Notes under the pieces: generated by a model | Seen by the model: only the letters and a program-made list of their open reading frames with translations | Database searches by the model: none | Told to the model about the DNA's origin: nothing | Assembly (NCBI GenBank): GCA_030015575.1 | Contig: JASDDO010000001.1 | Span: forward strand, 517,633,772-517,697,771 | DNA length: 64,000 nt | Source: Agapanthus africanus | Lineage: Eukaryota; Streptophyta; Magnoliopsida; Asparagales; Amaryllidaceae | Direction of reading: 5' to 3' | Shown here: in pieces, positions 24,378 to 36,100 of the stretch | Layout of the letters: the number at the start of each line of letters is the position of its first letter | Numbering within the stretch: the stretch's first letter is position 1 | Translations under genes and position numbers: made by a program

Positions 24378-27300
24378 TGTAAATCCCCGTTCCCTTTCTA
24401 CATGAAATCTCCTATTTTCTGAATTCTAGTGATTAACTTATTCTTGATTCCATATATTTTTAGTTGTTTGTTTAAACCCTATTTTTTTTCAGCTCTTTTG
24501 GAATTATAGTCCAAACCCTAAAAGCTAAAACCCAAAATTTAAAACCAAAATTTATCAATAAAATCCTAACACTATATTAAATAAATTTCCCTTTGTATTA
24601 TTTTTCAGCCCACCTTCTATTATTTTCCTTACTATTTTCCCGGGCCAATCAAATTATTTCCTCAGCCCAAACTAATTTTTTCTTCAAACATTTTCCTTTA
24701 AAATTCCTCACCAAATTTTGGCCCGTCCCCTCCTTAAACTTTTGCAGCCCACGAGAATATATTTTTAAAAGGAATTCTTTTAATGCCGGCCCACTCCATT
24801 TTTTTGCCCAAGCCCGCTCACTCACCTCCACTGTTCTTCTTCCCCTTTCAAATTCCAACGGCTACCCCCTTAACTGCGCGCGCGACACGCCTCCCCGACC
24901 ATCGCCCTCGCCCTGCCGTTGCCCCCACGTGGTAAATCTCGTCGCCCTCAACTCTCTCGTACTCACAAACTCCTCCCCTCTCTTCTCTACATTCACCGAG
25001 CCCAAAAGAAAACCCGAACACCCAAATTCCTCTCGAACCCAATTTTTTTGCCGACCGCTCGACGCCCCATCGACGGCGACCTCTCCTCGACAATCCCTCG
25101 GCAACCTTCGGTCACTCCTCTTCCACCAGCCTCCCCCTCCACGACTTCACCATTCTTCAAATCGAGCCCTCTCAATTATCCCCTGCACACAACCATTTCA
25201 GCCGAGCTCGAGTCATCACCTTATACCCTCGACGCCGGCGAACTCCCCACCGCATCGCCGACCTTCCCACAACATCCACACCCTCAGCATCACCCTCACC
25301 TCTCCAGACCCGACCCCCACTGCTCCCCATCTCTCTAAATCTCAAAACCCATTTCTATTTTTCCCTCACTGTGAGCTGCTCCGTACTCGCTGCCGGAGCG
25401 ACGCCGTCTACCGTCGGCAACTCCAATACACTCGCTGTGAATCATCAAACATCCATCAACGTCTAGTGGCTGTGCAGACGACTCCGGGAACTCCGACGTA
25501 TAACCCGTTCTCGATCGGGGCTCGCGCGAATAGATTCCACGGCGTACAACGCGTGTTCGCTGCATCGTTGCTGCCGTGTGATCCCGAGTCATCTTCCAGG
25601 CAAGTATTTACTTGCTTCATGCTATAATAATAGTGTAACCCACCTAGATCATGTAGTTTACAAGCTTTCCGATTTCCTATACGTGTTAAAACAAAAGTGC
25701 TCGATGTTAATTACTGATAGAAAAAAATGTCTAATTTGACGGCAACCGATACGTTCTGTTGGCCCTTTGAATGATATATAACATGTGTGAAATTTGCTGG
25801 AAAACGCGATTGTTTGTAACGAAAATCGATACCCCCAAACATGTTGTTAAAACTGGAATTTCCCTCGTAACTGAAAACGAATAAAATCACCATAAATCAT
25901 ACACATATTGGAAAGATCCGTTCGAGGGCTTAAATCGAAGCCGACTCGACGAACTTTAATACTATGTAGAAATTTAATGTTTTCTGTTCTGAAACACTGA
26001 AGATAACTGGGTCGGAACACGACTCTGGACTGCAGTCCAGAGCGTTTCTGATTGGTGTGTTCTGTCAAAAAGCCTGCGTCCCCGTATTTCCTGAAATCGC
26101 ATGGTACGGAACTTTACAGTAGTTATAAGATATACCTGTTAGTGAAAGAAAACAAGCGGTCTCTTTCCGATTTATCGCAGTTTGTTATTTTAAACTTATT
26201 TTAAAAAGGCAGAACGTAATGCTGTTCAGAACACTTTCTGAAATAACATTTGAGATTGAACTGTGTATAACTTTCAACGTACAGATGCGATTGAGGATCC
26301 GTCTGTTGCGTTGAATACTTTATCGAAAACCCTAAATTTCATCTAACTGTGACATCGCTAAATTCTGAGGCCAACTGGGCGCAATTCGTGTCGTGAAACA
26401 GGCATCCAGTTCTGAAATTGAAATTTCAGCCGCGAACACTTAAACTGAAACAGTCATATCTTGAAAACCGAAACTCCGATCGAACTGAAACAAAATTTGA
26501 TGAATTCCTGACTGATTGTTCTATATATCTTACCTACATCATATTTGCTGAATTCGTAACATATTAATTTGTGTAATTCATTTTGATTCATAACATGCAT
26601 ATTAATTCATAACATACCGAGCTTATATGGTAGTTTACAATACATATATCATATCCTTGTCATATATACAGTGTTAGTGCGTGTGGACATTGCATTATCG
26701 TGCGTGATAGATATTAGTTTAGGAGTGACCAGTATACCAATGGAAAGTGAACATTCGTGACAGTGATTGATACAGTGGATAGTGATGAAACCGTGTCGTT
26801 GGTATACTTGTACACAACTAGACCAATATCACAAAAAGTGTAACCTGGGGAAAAAGGGGAAATCCAAGTGGAAAGAGTATCGTATTTAGTGGGACCGTGA
26901 TTAGAGGATGATCATTCGAACTGTGATACTTATACGTGTAGGACAGGATCTAGCGATCCGGCTGACAGGGTTATGTCCCGGGCATGTGGGCCGTTGTCTC
27001 GGGTATGTACGAGACTCCTGTTAAACATGATCCTCCTTCCACTATGTGATTTCAAACATGACCTAGAGACCGATAGGGACACATAACATATTCTGCATCA
27101 TATTGTGACATAGTGATTACTTGCATTATTCTCATACCAGTATTACCTCATTTACCTGTTGCATCTGATTATAATAATATTATTATTTGTGTCGCTCTGA
27201 CGACCTGAGTATGCATGCTCAGATTCCGCGGGAGGACCAGTACAGAAGACGGATCTATCCTTTGAGCTCACGGAGATATAGTTTGGTGTACCTTCTTCAT

Positions 27301-27554
27301 TTATTGCTTTCCATAAAAGAGATTGTGAGATCAAAATTGGTTAGTTATTGTTTTTATTATCTGTACTCTGTGAACAATGAAATTTTAATGTAATAAATTA
27401 GTGATGTGATTCCTTCAATACTGTGCTTTATTACTGATTACCATGTAGTGCTAGAAGCCGAAGTGTGACTACGGCGGGACGATCCCTTGACCGTAGGAGC
27501 ATGGCTGGCCTAGTCATACCTCGTATTCCGTATTTTGGGAAGCGGGGCGTGACA
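24378..27554 (+). repeat. Element E, 3' LTR
   Basis: This 3177 bp copy is almost identical to the 5' LTR, including the palindrome (26023-26042) and the 344-codon open frame (24593-25627). It ends GCGGGGCGTGACA against the target duplication AACAC. Confidence 0.96.
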
Positions 27555-27559
27555 AACAC

Positions 27560-28942
27560 ATAACATCACATGTCATCAACGTAAGTAAATATGTCCATCC
27601 CAATTGTCGTTGACATATAGCAACGAAACCGGCGATATCACATATTACACTTACGGTCACAGAAAAGAAAGTGTAAAACTACAACAGTTGGAATCCGCAA
27701 CCTCCTCAGACATCGCATACCTGACCAAATGAATTACTTAGACATCACATGCCTAACAATTATAAACCCCGCATTTTAGTCTCAAAATCGAAAACATTTT
27801 TCAATACCAAGTCGGGTAATTCAACAAGATTCCCGACACTCTGATCGAATGCTCGTCGCAAACTTCAGTAGACGGCTGCACCCCCGATACCGTCGACGAA
27901 GTGCACCAAGGCGGAACACCGCTGCCGCGAGCACCCGAACGGATGCTTTCGGCGACGGGGTTCTCCTACAGTCACTTGGTCGGGGCTATGGGGTGAGGCT
28001 GTCTATTAAGTTTACCCGGCGAGTATCCGCGTACGCTACGTGATCGCGACGGACTTTTGATCACATCAAAATTCCGTGGCAACCGATCAAGTGAGACTAA
28101 ACTGCTATGTTTATAACATTCATTTAGTTATCACATAACTACTTGTGAATTCCAATTATTGTATCACATTCCGGATAAATAGAAAATGTTAAACTTTCCG
28201 ATCGAACATCCTAACACCCAAGTTTTCCCGATACAGATCAACATATGAAACTAGTCTAACAACATTCAGTTCGTACCTCAGTACCAACGGTCCAGCCGTA
28301 GAAGGGTCAAGCCAACGCCTCACATGTGGCACGCCGTACTGCCCCAAACCCGAAGGTTCAAAGGGCAGTTCAAGACGGTCACATAATCGAGTTAAGGTAT
28401 GTTGTCTTCTAGAGGGACCATCGCGTTACTTGCACTACTTAGAACGTCGTTAAACTACGGAAAAATCCAACACTTGGAAATTTCCCGACAGGGGAAAAAT
28501 TGGGTATTTATATCCGGTCGGACTTTTTAACATATTCTAAAATTTATCCGGAAAGCCACATAGACAAAATTTGATAATCCGATCGTATGTACGAACCCCC
28601 TATACAACCCAAAATACTCAACTCTTGATTTCAGAAAAAAATATTCCAGGAAAACCAACACTGCAAAATAGGAATTACTGTGCAAAATTGAACGCCTAAT
28701 AAGACAAAAGTGCGGCGGAAGGGCCGCATTAGCACGCTAATGCCGAGGTTCCGCCGCACTTTAGAAAGATCATTAGGTAATTTTTGCACCGTAATTCTTA
28801 GAATTTCCTGCTGATTTTTCTGCATATTTTTAATTCTCAAAAATCCACGAATTTAAAAAAAGTACAGAGAGCATTCTAAGGTTTGGGTTTCGGTTCGATC
28901 GGACTTCAAACTCCGTCTACGCATCGCCTAAGGCTCTAGCTA
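27560..28942 (-). other. Element D, leader side; no gene recognised
   Basis: This lies between the E insertion and the D primer site. Minus-strand translation shows no gag. The part nearest the primer site (28600-28942) looks like a copia leader and holds a strong hairpin. The part at 27560-28500 resembles no element I recognise and may belong to the same unexplained segment as 14787-16573. Confidence 0.55.
28707..28762. repeat. Strong hairpin in the D leader
   Basis: The arms AAAGTGCGGCGGAA (28707-28720) and TTCCGCCGCACTTT (28749-28762) are perfect complements. Inside them CATTAGC and GCTAATG (28727-28733, 28736-28742) also pair. The hairpin starts about 195 bases downstream of the primer site on the minus strand. 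Confidence 0.9.
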
Positions 28943-28955
28943 GGCTCTGATACCA
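28943..28955 (-). promoter_or_regulatory. Element D, primer binding site
   Basis: The minus strand reads TGGTATCAGAGCC one base inside the 5' LTR end. It is complementary to initiator-Met tRNA, as is usual for copia elements. Confidence 0.92.
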
Positions 28956-28956
28956 C

Positions 28957-31170
28957 TGTAGGGTTCCTAGGCACTCTAGAGAGGTCTCCCAAGCCATCAA
29001 CCATGGCAATTTCAAAAAATATGGTGCCTACAAACCCTAAAGTACGGATCGATAACTAGATGTCTAGGCGAAAAAGAACTAGTTAACATTTAACTATTGG
29101 GAATACGGAAATACAACCTTTGTAGATCCGGTCCTCCACCTCCACGGCTCCGCAACGAGGTCGTCTCCGCTGTCCAAATCAAATCCGGGCTCTAGGATCG
29201 GCTTCGTCGGAGAATGGGCAAGCTAGGTCGTCGATGTCCATGCCGAAGATGATCTACGTCGAGGCATCGAAAGATCAAGCTCCACCTTCACCAAGTCGTG
29301 AAAACTTGTGAAGGAAACACACTCTACTACTTGGAAAGAGGTAGAGGATGAAGAAATAGGAAGTGGGTTAACTTTAGAATTGGATTTCTCACTCAAAAAC
29401 ATCAATCACCATTGATGAGGTAAGCTTTTCTTCACTTGAAGCAAGGAAGAAGAAGAAGGAAATTGTTATGAAAAGAATTAGTTTAATTAGAAAAGAAACT
29501 CATTCTTATCATAACATGACCATGGTTAGTTGTAGAGAGTGAACTAGGGTTAGTGGAGTGGTTAGGGTCAAGCATGAGACAAAATGGTTAACTAAGTCAA
29601 AGCTTCATGAAGATTCATGAACAAAACAAAAGAAGCCACCATTTTCTCATTTGTTTTCCTTTTATCCATTTATCAAAAAGAATAAATGAATAATTAAGAA
29701 AATAAAACCCTAAACATAAACACAACCATGGTTCAAACTTTACACTTAACCAAAGTGGTATGCATCATCAAATATGATACAAACATGTGCACATAAACAT
29801 ATCGCATATACAATGCGCACACTCGAGCGAGAAAATCCATCTTAAGTAAACCGATACTAGTTGATGCAAAGCAATATATCAAATATATAAATATGCATTA
29901 AATCATTAAATCAACTCTTGATTCAATGATCCGGTCATGTCGCACACAACCGACTGGTATCATTAGTAACAACTTATCGAATCAACACTTGATCCGATAA
30001 CCCGGCTATATCGCATATAACCGATCAATGTCACATCACGAGAATCGAATACAGTATCACATACTGATATTATTCTCGGTCCCGCACATATCTCATATGC
30101 GCTCCTATTTCGTTTCGCTTGAGCCAGGAAACCTCTGTGTAGGACTCTAAAGACTCGTCAATACGCCGGCAGCAGGTGATGATCATATCAAACACCCACA
30201 AGCCGCAAGCGGTCTGCTAAACGTAACGGCCACCCGGGTATTGAGCGATCTGAAGATCGACGAGCAAGCCCGCTCACACTCCAGTGAATCCGACCAGTAA
30301 CACTACCGTACAGTCCGGTCTGATCGTCTGATATGTCGCATATCTCGCCTAGGGGTGGTAAACGTCAGACCCCAATAGCTCAATAAGTCGTGTCGATATG
30401 AGGTCTATAACTGTTCGAGAAACTACTGGTAACACTTACCAGTAAATCTCAGCAACCCTGGCCAGGGATTTCCTGTTATAGCCAATCGAACACTGCGCAA
30501 CATCAACCCCCTATACCGGGAGAGACGAATCCCCTCCTATCGCTCATTTCCTCCATGTGACTCGGGATTGTACCCAAAAACCACCGTTTTGCACGCCCTC
30601 TTGGACGTGGTAAGATGGAAATCAAAGCACAGTGGGAACCACACAAGACTCTATGACGATCTCGGGTCAACAGACTACTCTGTACCAGTGTCACCAGAGA
30701 ACTGCCATCTGACGTGAGGTTTAATACCATCTGGGAGTTCTCAGCGAGTCCGTCCAGTGTACCCAGTCTCTACTGAGCACCCGTATATCATCCCTGATGT
30801 CAAACACCGATGGATATGGGATCATCCATCGCCCATCTGTATGGGTCGAGAAGGCATACGCTAGTCTACTCTGGTATATCGATGCCCCGTCTCGATACAC
30901 CCTCGACTAGGGACTTTGAAGGATGTACTTATGGACTACCATGTCCCCACTAGTATGATCTGCATCATAGTCCAGGTAGTCAAGTACAGATCCTAAGGGC
31001 TTTACCAACATGTAACAGAGAGACAATCAGCATACACGTTAAGGTAAAGGTCAACCAGATAGCATACTATCATGTCGAGCAAGAAAGTCCTCCCTATATA
31101 TGTCCCAGCATCCACTACAATATACATCCTATGTATAGTAATGGCCTCTAGGGCATACATATAACTAACA
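28957..31170 (-). repeat. Element D, 5' LTR
   Basis: This 2214 bp copy pairs with 9788-12024. Its right end, ACTAACA, abuts the ATCCC target duplication at 31171-31175, after which element B's leader resumes. Confidence 0.94.
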
Positions 31171-31765
31171 ATCCCCACCCAATCTGGATTGGTGTTAAAG
31201 CCCCTTAAAGTCAGTTTTAAAAATGCAAAGAAGTAAAACACACAAAACACTTGCCAAAATTTTTTTCTTTTATTGCGGCGCAAAGAATCCTGCACAAGAT
31301 CGAGTTATTGGAGAAGGGAGAGAAGTTTTTGCGTAAAAAACCCTGCAGGAAAATTTTTTAGAGGATATCAGGGGGTTACAGAGGGGAAAAGAAAGCTTAC
31401 AGAGGAATTTCCTCGTGCTGACGTCAGCAGGCCGCGGTGGATCCGCGGCCAAAGGCACTGTTTTGCGGCGGTTCCGCGGTTCTTTAGGTGTTTCAAGCCT
31501 CCGAGATTATTCTGTTTGATGTTTATATCTTTCTCTGCCTGTTCAGTTCTGCTGTTTGCTGTTTTGCTCACTGGAATTTACCAGATCTGAATCTGTTCGT
31601 CTTTTCGATCCTGCACAATTCAAACAAAAACCCTTCAAAAAATAATAAGATGATAATTTTTATTTTTATTTTATATTTTTCAGTTTTTATGATTTTTTTT
31701 AATTTTTAATCAACCCGAACTTACAAAAAGAAAATAACTACGCCATCCCTGGCAACGGCGCTATT
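31171..31765 (-). other. Element B, leader (LTR-proximal half) with Asp-type primer site
   Basis: The minus strand next to the LTR (31763-31747) matches the 3' end of plant Asp tRNA, the primer usual for Athila relatives. The stretch also carries two GC-rich dyads (31430-31450 and 31465-31479) resembling those in the B LTR. It aligns with 52713-53296 of H. Confidence 0.88.
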
Positions 31766-33187
31766 TGATTGTGAGAGGATTTGCGTGCTTACGCTTTTTG
31801 TTTTCAAAGAATTTACCGCAATCAAGAACGGTGTCGTTTAGTAACTAGCCGGTTGAATATAACTAGCCGGTTGAATACGGGTCGGTCCACAGGGATTTTG
31901 TGTATTTTCTAGTTGTTCTAACGAGTTAATTCCAATGGTGGTAGGTTTGATTTTCAATAAAAACTGAAATGAGTTTGATTAGGATTAAAACCTTGCTAGG
32001 GTTAGATTAAGTTTGAAAAGTCAATATGTCTCACCGCTTTCTATGCCCTAATTAAGAACTATTTTGGTGTAAAGGTAATAATTAACAAAGGAGATTTGCA
32101 CGATCGGAAAGAAACTAGGTTTCTTCCTCTAGGTCCTTGTCCGTCCTTTCTTAACTCTTACCTTAACCTCCATGGAAAATATACACAGCCGGTCTTTAAC
32201 TATGGTATCACTGCTACCTCGTGGGATAGGGTGCCGTAGTGAGCGGTGTGTGTATGTATGCATAGAGTCCTATGTAAAATGTATAACGGGCAAGAAAGAG
32301 GTGAGAGATTTTCATCTCTCAAACCTTCCCCAAACCTAACCCTAACAAGTGAAGAACTACTCACTCATTAGGGAATTGATAAAAGAGTTTATTTTTATTT
32401 ATTTTTAATTTAACAACTACGGCAGATAAGAAATTTATAACTAGGGCAGAAAAGAAATTAAACTAAGGCAAGATAAAGAAAAACTTACTTTTTTATTTGA
32501 TGCACTCTTCAAACATTTACAGGGAATGAAAATTCTAAATTAGATAAATAAAAAGAGGCATAAAAAGAGGCATACTCCAAAAAAAGCTGTAGGGTTCCTA
32601 TTTATAGATTATAGAAACCCTAGGTTTTACATCTGATCACTATCTACATTTACAAAACTACCCTGAGAAGCCTAGTCAATGCACCGCCACCCACTGATAT
32701 TTTGCACCGACACGTGCACAGTACGGCCGCGGAACCGCGGCCATAAGCCATGTTTGGCCGCGGATCCGCGGCCGTATGGTGGGGTCTCTGTCTCAAATCT
32801 TTAGGTATCTTTCATGTTGCATTTTACTTCTGGTTTCTTCACTTGGTTCTTCAGAATGTCTTCTAGTTTCTTCCAGATTTCCACAGTGTGGAATGTTGTG
32901 GACTTTTACCGTTCACTTCGTGTTGAAGTCTTGAATCTTGCGCTGCCTTTGTACTTTGTGAAATTGTCCATTGATTTTCGTTTGTTCTTCAAACTGTAGG
33001 CATGATAAAGATTCTTCTATTTGTTGGTCGTAGTCTCACTTTTGTAGCGTCTTTTCATCATTTTCATTGTTTTGTTCCGAGAACCTATAACCTGCAACTA
33101 TTCAACAGACATAGATCAAAAGCACCTATTTATTTGCAAAATAAATAAGAATGGGGAATATAATAATGCAAAATTATGATATGAACA
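31766..33187 (-). repeat. Element B, 5' LTR
   Basis: This 1422 bp copy pairs with 536-1969 and has TG...CA ends. TATAAATA on the minus strand is at 32599-32606 and the paired palindromes are at 32722-32776. The target duplication GTCAC follows at 33188-33192. Confidence 0.94.
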
Positions 33188-33192
33188 GTCAC

Positions 33193-36100
33193 CTACTCCA
33201 TCAACCAAGGGTCATCCTACACTCAGGAGGTAAAACCTAACGCTCTGATGCCAACTTTGTCACGATCCGAAAAGTACGGAACATGACGGGCACTTAAACT
33301 ATGAAACGTCTCGAGGCATACGTAATCTAAGTAAGCCAAAACCTAGAAATCTAAACCAAGTAAAGCAGTAGAGTGAAGGAAAAACCAATTTTAAAGCAAG
33401 AAGTTTAACAACATAAGCCGAAATATGCGTTTTTAAAATCTCAAGTCTTTTCTGAAAATTTCGGCAAAGTTTCTTTTGTAAAAACTGACCCTAAACGGGT
33501 ACAAACCTGATAAAGCATATATAATGAATAAAGGCATCCATAAGCGGGAGCTAGCTCTTCGTCAATTGACGGTCACAACCACGCAAGCAATATAATATAC
33601 AATGCCGAATGGCGAGGATCAAACTCAGGATAAAAACCAACATCATCAAGAAAACCAGAAGAAAACCATATAATACAGCGCGCAACTCTAAGGTCGAAAG
33701 AATATACACTGGTCTTCTATGTCTATCAAATAATAAAATCTGGTTGATGGAGTTTTACTAGATACAACTGAATATAACAAATATACAATGGTGGTCCTGA
33801 TGCAAAAGAACCCACCTACCAAAGCAATCACCCGGAAGGAACAGTGTGCCAGCAAAACCGCAACGAAACATGTACGGCAAAACCTGCAAGAAACTGTGGC
33901 ACAACGGGGGTGAGTTGCCAACTCGTGAGTAGAAAACATCTACGAGTAGAAACCGCATGCATGACGCTATCCTAGGTCATATCAAATAATATCCTCAAAT
34001 AAATATCCTGGGCCATCTATATATAAGTGTAATACTACATACTCGTGTCAGTACCTCAGATAGCAACATATCAGATATATGATGCATGAATGCATTGCAA
34101 ATGAAACAGAATACATCGTGAATGAGACAACTATTTTCTTTATTTAATGAGATTTCTGTATGTATATAAATCGCGTATTATCAATGAAATCGACAGATAA
34201 AACAGTGTCCAGTATCGACACAAAACATAAATCTCAGTCTCTCAATACCTCAGGCTCCGGCTATCCAGACTGGCCTGTATCATCAAATCTCAATATCTCA
34301 GTGTCTCAAGTCTAAATATCTCAATAACTCGGGCTCCGTCAGTTCGGATCGGCCCATATCATCAATCACACGACCACGAACGGTATCCTCCGGATATCCG
34401 CCGCGCCAGATAAAATCATCGGTAGGCAGTCTGCCCCTGCCGGGCTCATCGTCTACAACTCGAGCTTCTTGCCCCGGGGTACCTTACCGGGCCCACCATG
34501 TACCCGAGACGGTTCATCCAACTCCTCGAATCGGATCTCGAAAATATCTCAGTACCGAGAAAACATCATGGTGGACAATACGCACCATATCAAGGAAAAC
34601 CGCATCAATCTTTTTAAAACAAATCATCAGTTTATAAAACTTTCACATGTAGTTTCCAAATCCAGAAATCTCAAGAAGGATCCGAAATCATAAAAATCAT
34701 GATATCAATAAACAGTGAATACCAGCATAAATCTCCATAATACTGCATGACCAATAAATATATGAATGCATCTGATATCATGCAATAAATGCAATAGTTA
34801 AACTCGCATAGGAAAGCTATAACATGTTGCAACTATCAACCAGCAAGCTATGTCAATGAATAGTATTATCTAAAGTGTACGTGACATGGCAATTACCGAT
34901 GATGATGTGTGTGAGCCGGCAAGCAGGTGTACATGGAACATACGCATCATCGGTAATGGTGCTGGTGTCCTGATAGCAGGGTTTCATGATAATTACAGAT
35001 AACATATGCACAAGCATGCAATGCGATGAAACATCATGAATATACAGAAAGCGATGTAGTAACAGCAACACTGAAAACTATACCTACCCAATATACGAGT
35101 CATACAGTTTGGTATTTAAATACTCACGATTCTCCACTTTTGAAAATGTGTACGACTCGAGCCCGGTCAAAAGGGTAAGGAAATCCACCTAAGTCTGAGT
35201 CGATCTATATATATATCTAGTAGTCGGTGATCTCGCCTCAATAGTATCACGTACGATACAGTAAATAACATGACATCCTCGAGTCAAGAGTGCGGATCTA
35301 TCCTCATAACTATATCTCGTACGGAAAATCTATCGTACGGCATCCCAAATCTGGGTACGGGTCAAATATCACATTTACCTCATTATTCATCTAGTATCCA
35401 CATCATCACATATCGTGAGCAGGGGTACTGATCTAAATCTAGTACACTACTAATATCATCAACAATAATCATGATCTGGCTACTGATCTACAGCCTCATA
35501 CAATCCGATGTCATCAACACATATCATCATATAGAAGTATAGATCGCCCAAGCGATCTATTATAAATATCTTAACATATCCTATCTCATATCTCGATCAC
35601 ATGTCAACTATCATATATATATCATCATCCACATGGTATCGTTGTCCAACGATCCGCTATAACATCATGACATATCTCGGTCACACATTAAATATCTCAT
35701 GGCATCATGCCCGATCATATCGACTCATTCCCAAGTATCATATAACGTCCTCATCATCCAAGCATAAGAATACCAATATAAACATGTGTCCCCAATACGC
35801 ACAAGGAAGTAAATGTATGGGAGTATGTGTATGTGCGTGTATGCAAATCTTTACTCTAGGGTTTCGTGACTAAGAAATCCACTAAAATTCTTTCTTCAAA
35901 TCTCGCTAACATTAAAACCATGATCTCCTAAAGCTCCTTTTGCTAAGTGTTCATATCTCTCAAAAACATATAAATGTATATCTATATTACATCACATCAG
36001 TTCTCACAACTTTGCGGGGGTGCTATACGCCATCCACTCGACTTCCCCCGTAGATATAATCTACTCACCTTGAGCTTCGCTTGCTGGAGTCGATGACGCC

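Larger units (their letters stand above)
16579..27554 (+). mobile_element. Element E: young Tekay-type chromovirus (Ty3/gypsy), looks whole
   Basis: The ends are TGTAAATCCCC and GCGGGGCGTGACA, flanked by AACAC at 16574-16578 and 27555-27559. The layout is 5' LTR 16579-19753, initiator-Met-type primer site near 19763, one open gag-pol frame 19890-24314, purine tract at 24363-24372, 3' LTR 24378-27554. The LTRs (3175 and 3177 bp) differ, as far as I can see, by one substitution and one 2-base indel. The insertion is therefore probably tens of thousands of years old or less. It lies within copia element D on the opposite strand. Confidence 0.96.
9788..31170 (-). mobile_element. Element D: Ty1/copia LTR retrotransposon with nested Tekay element
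   Basis: The ends are TGTAGGGTTCC and ACTAACA, flanked by ATCCC at 9783-9787 and 31171-31175. On the minus strand the 5' LTR is 28957-31170 and an initiator-Met-type primer site (TGGTATCAGAGCC) is at 28955-28943. Pol remnants in copia order (protease, integrase, reverse transcriptase, RNase H) lie at 14786-12025, next to the purine tract AAGTGGGAGAT and the 3' LTR 9788-12024. The LTRs differ by about nine substitutions plus small indels in 2.2 kb (about 0.4%), which suggests a few hundred thousand years or less. The coding region is broken, with many breaks, and recognisable gag is absent or unrecognisable. Element E is inserted in its 5' half. Confidence 0.9.
536..33187 (-). mobile_element. 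Element B: Athila-like gag-protease LTR element hosting nested insertions
   Basis: The ends are TGATTGTGAG and TATGAACA, and the element is flanked by the 5 bp duplication GTCAC at 531-535 and 33188-33192. Minus-strand order is 5' LTR 31766-33187, Asp-type primer site, leader 31176-31765 continuing at 9787-9207, gag-protease remnant 9206-6874, 3' untranslated region, purine-rich tract, 3' LTR 536-1969. Without its insertions it is about 7.9 kb. The LTRs differ at about 4% of sites, roughly 1.5-3 million years at common plant rates. No reverse transcriptase or integrase is visible. It is broken, with several breaks in the coding region. Solo LTR C and copia element D sit inside it. Confidence 0.9.
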
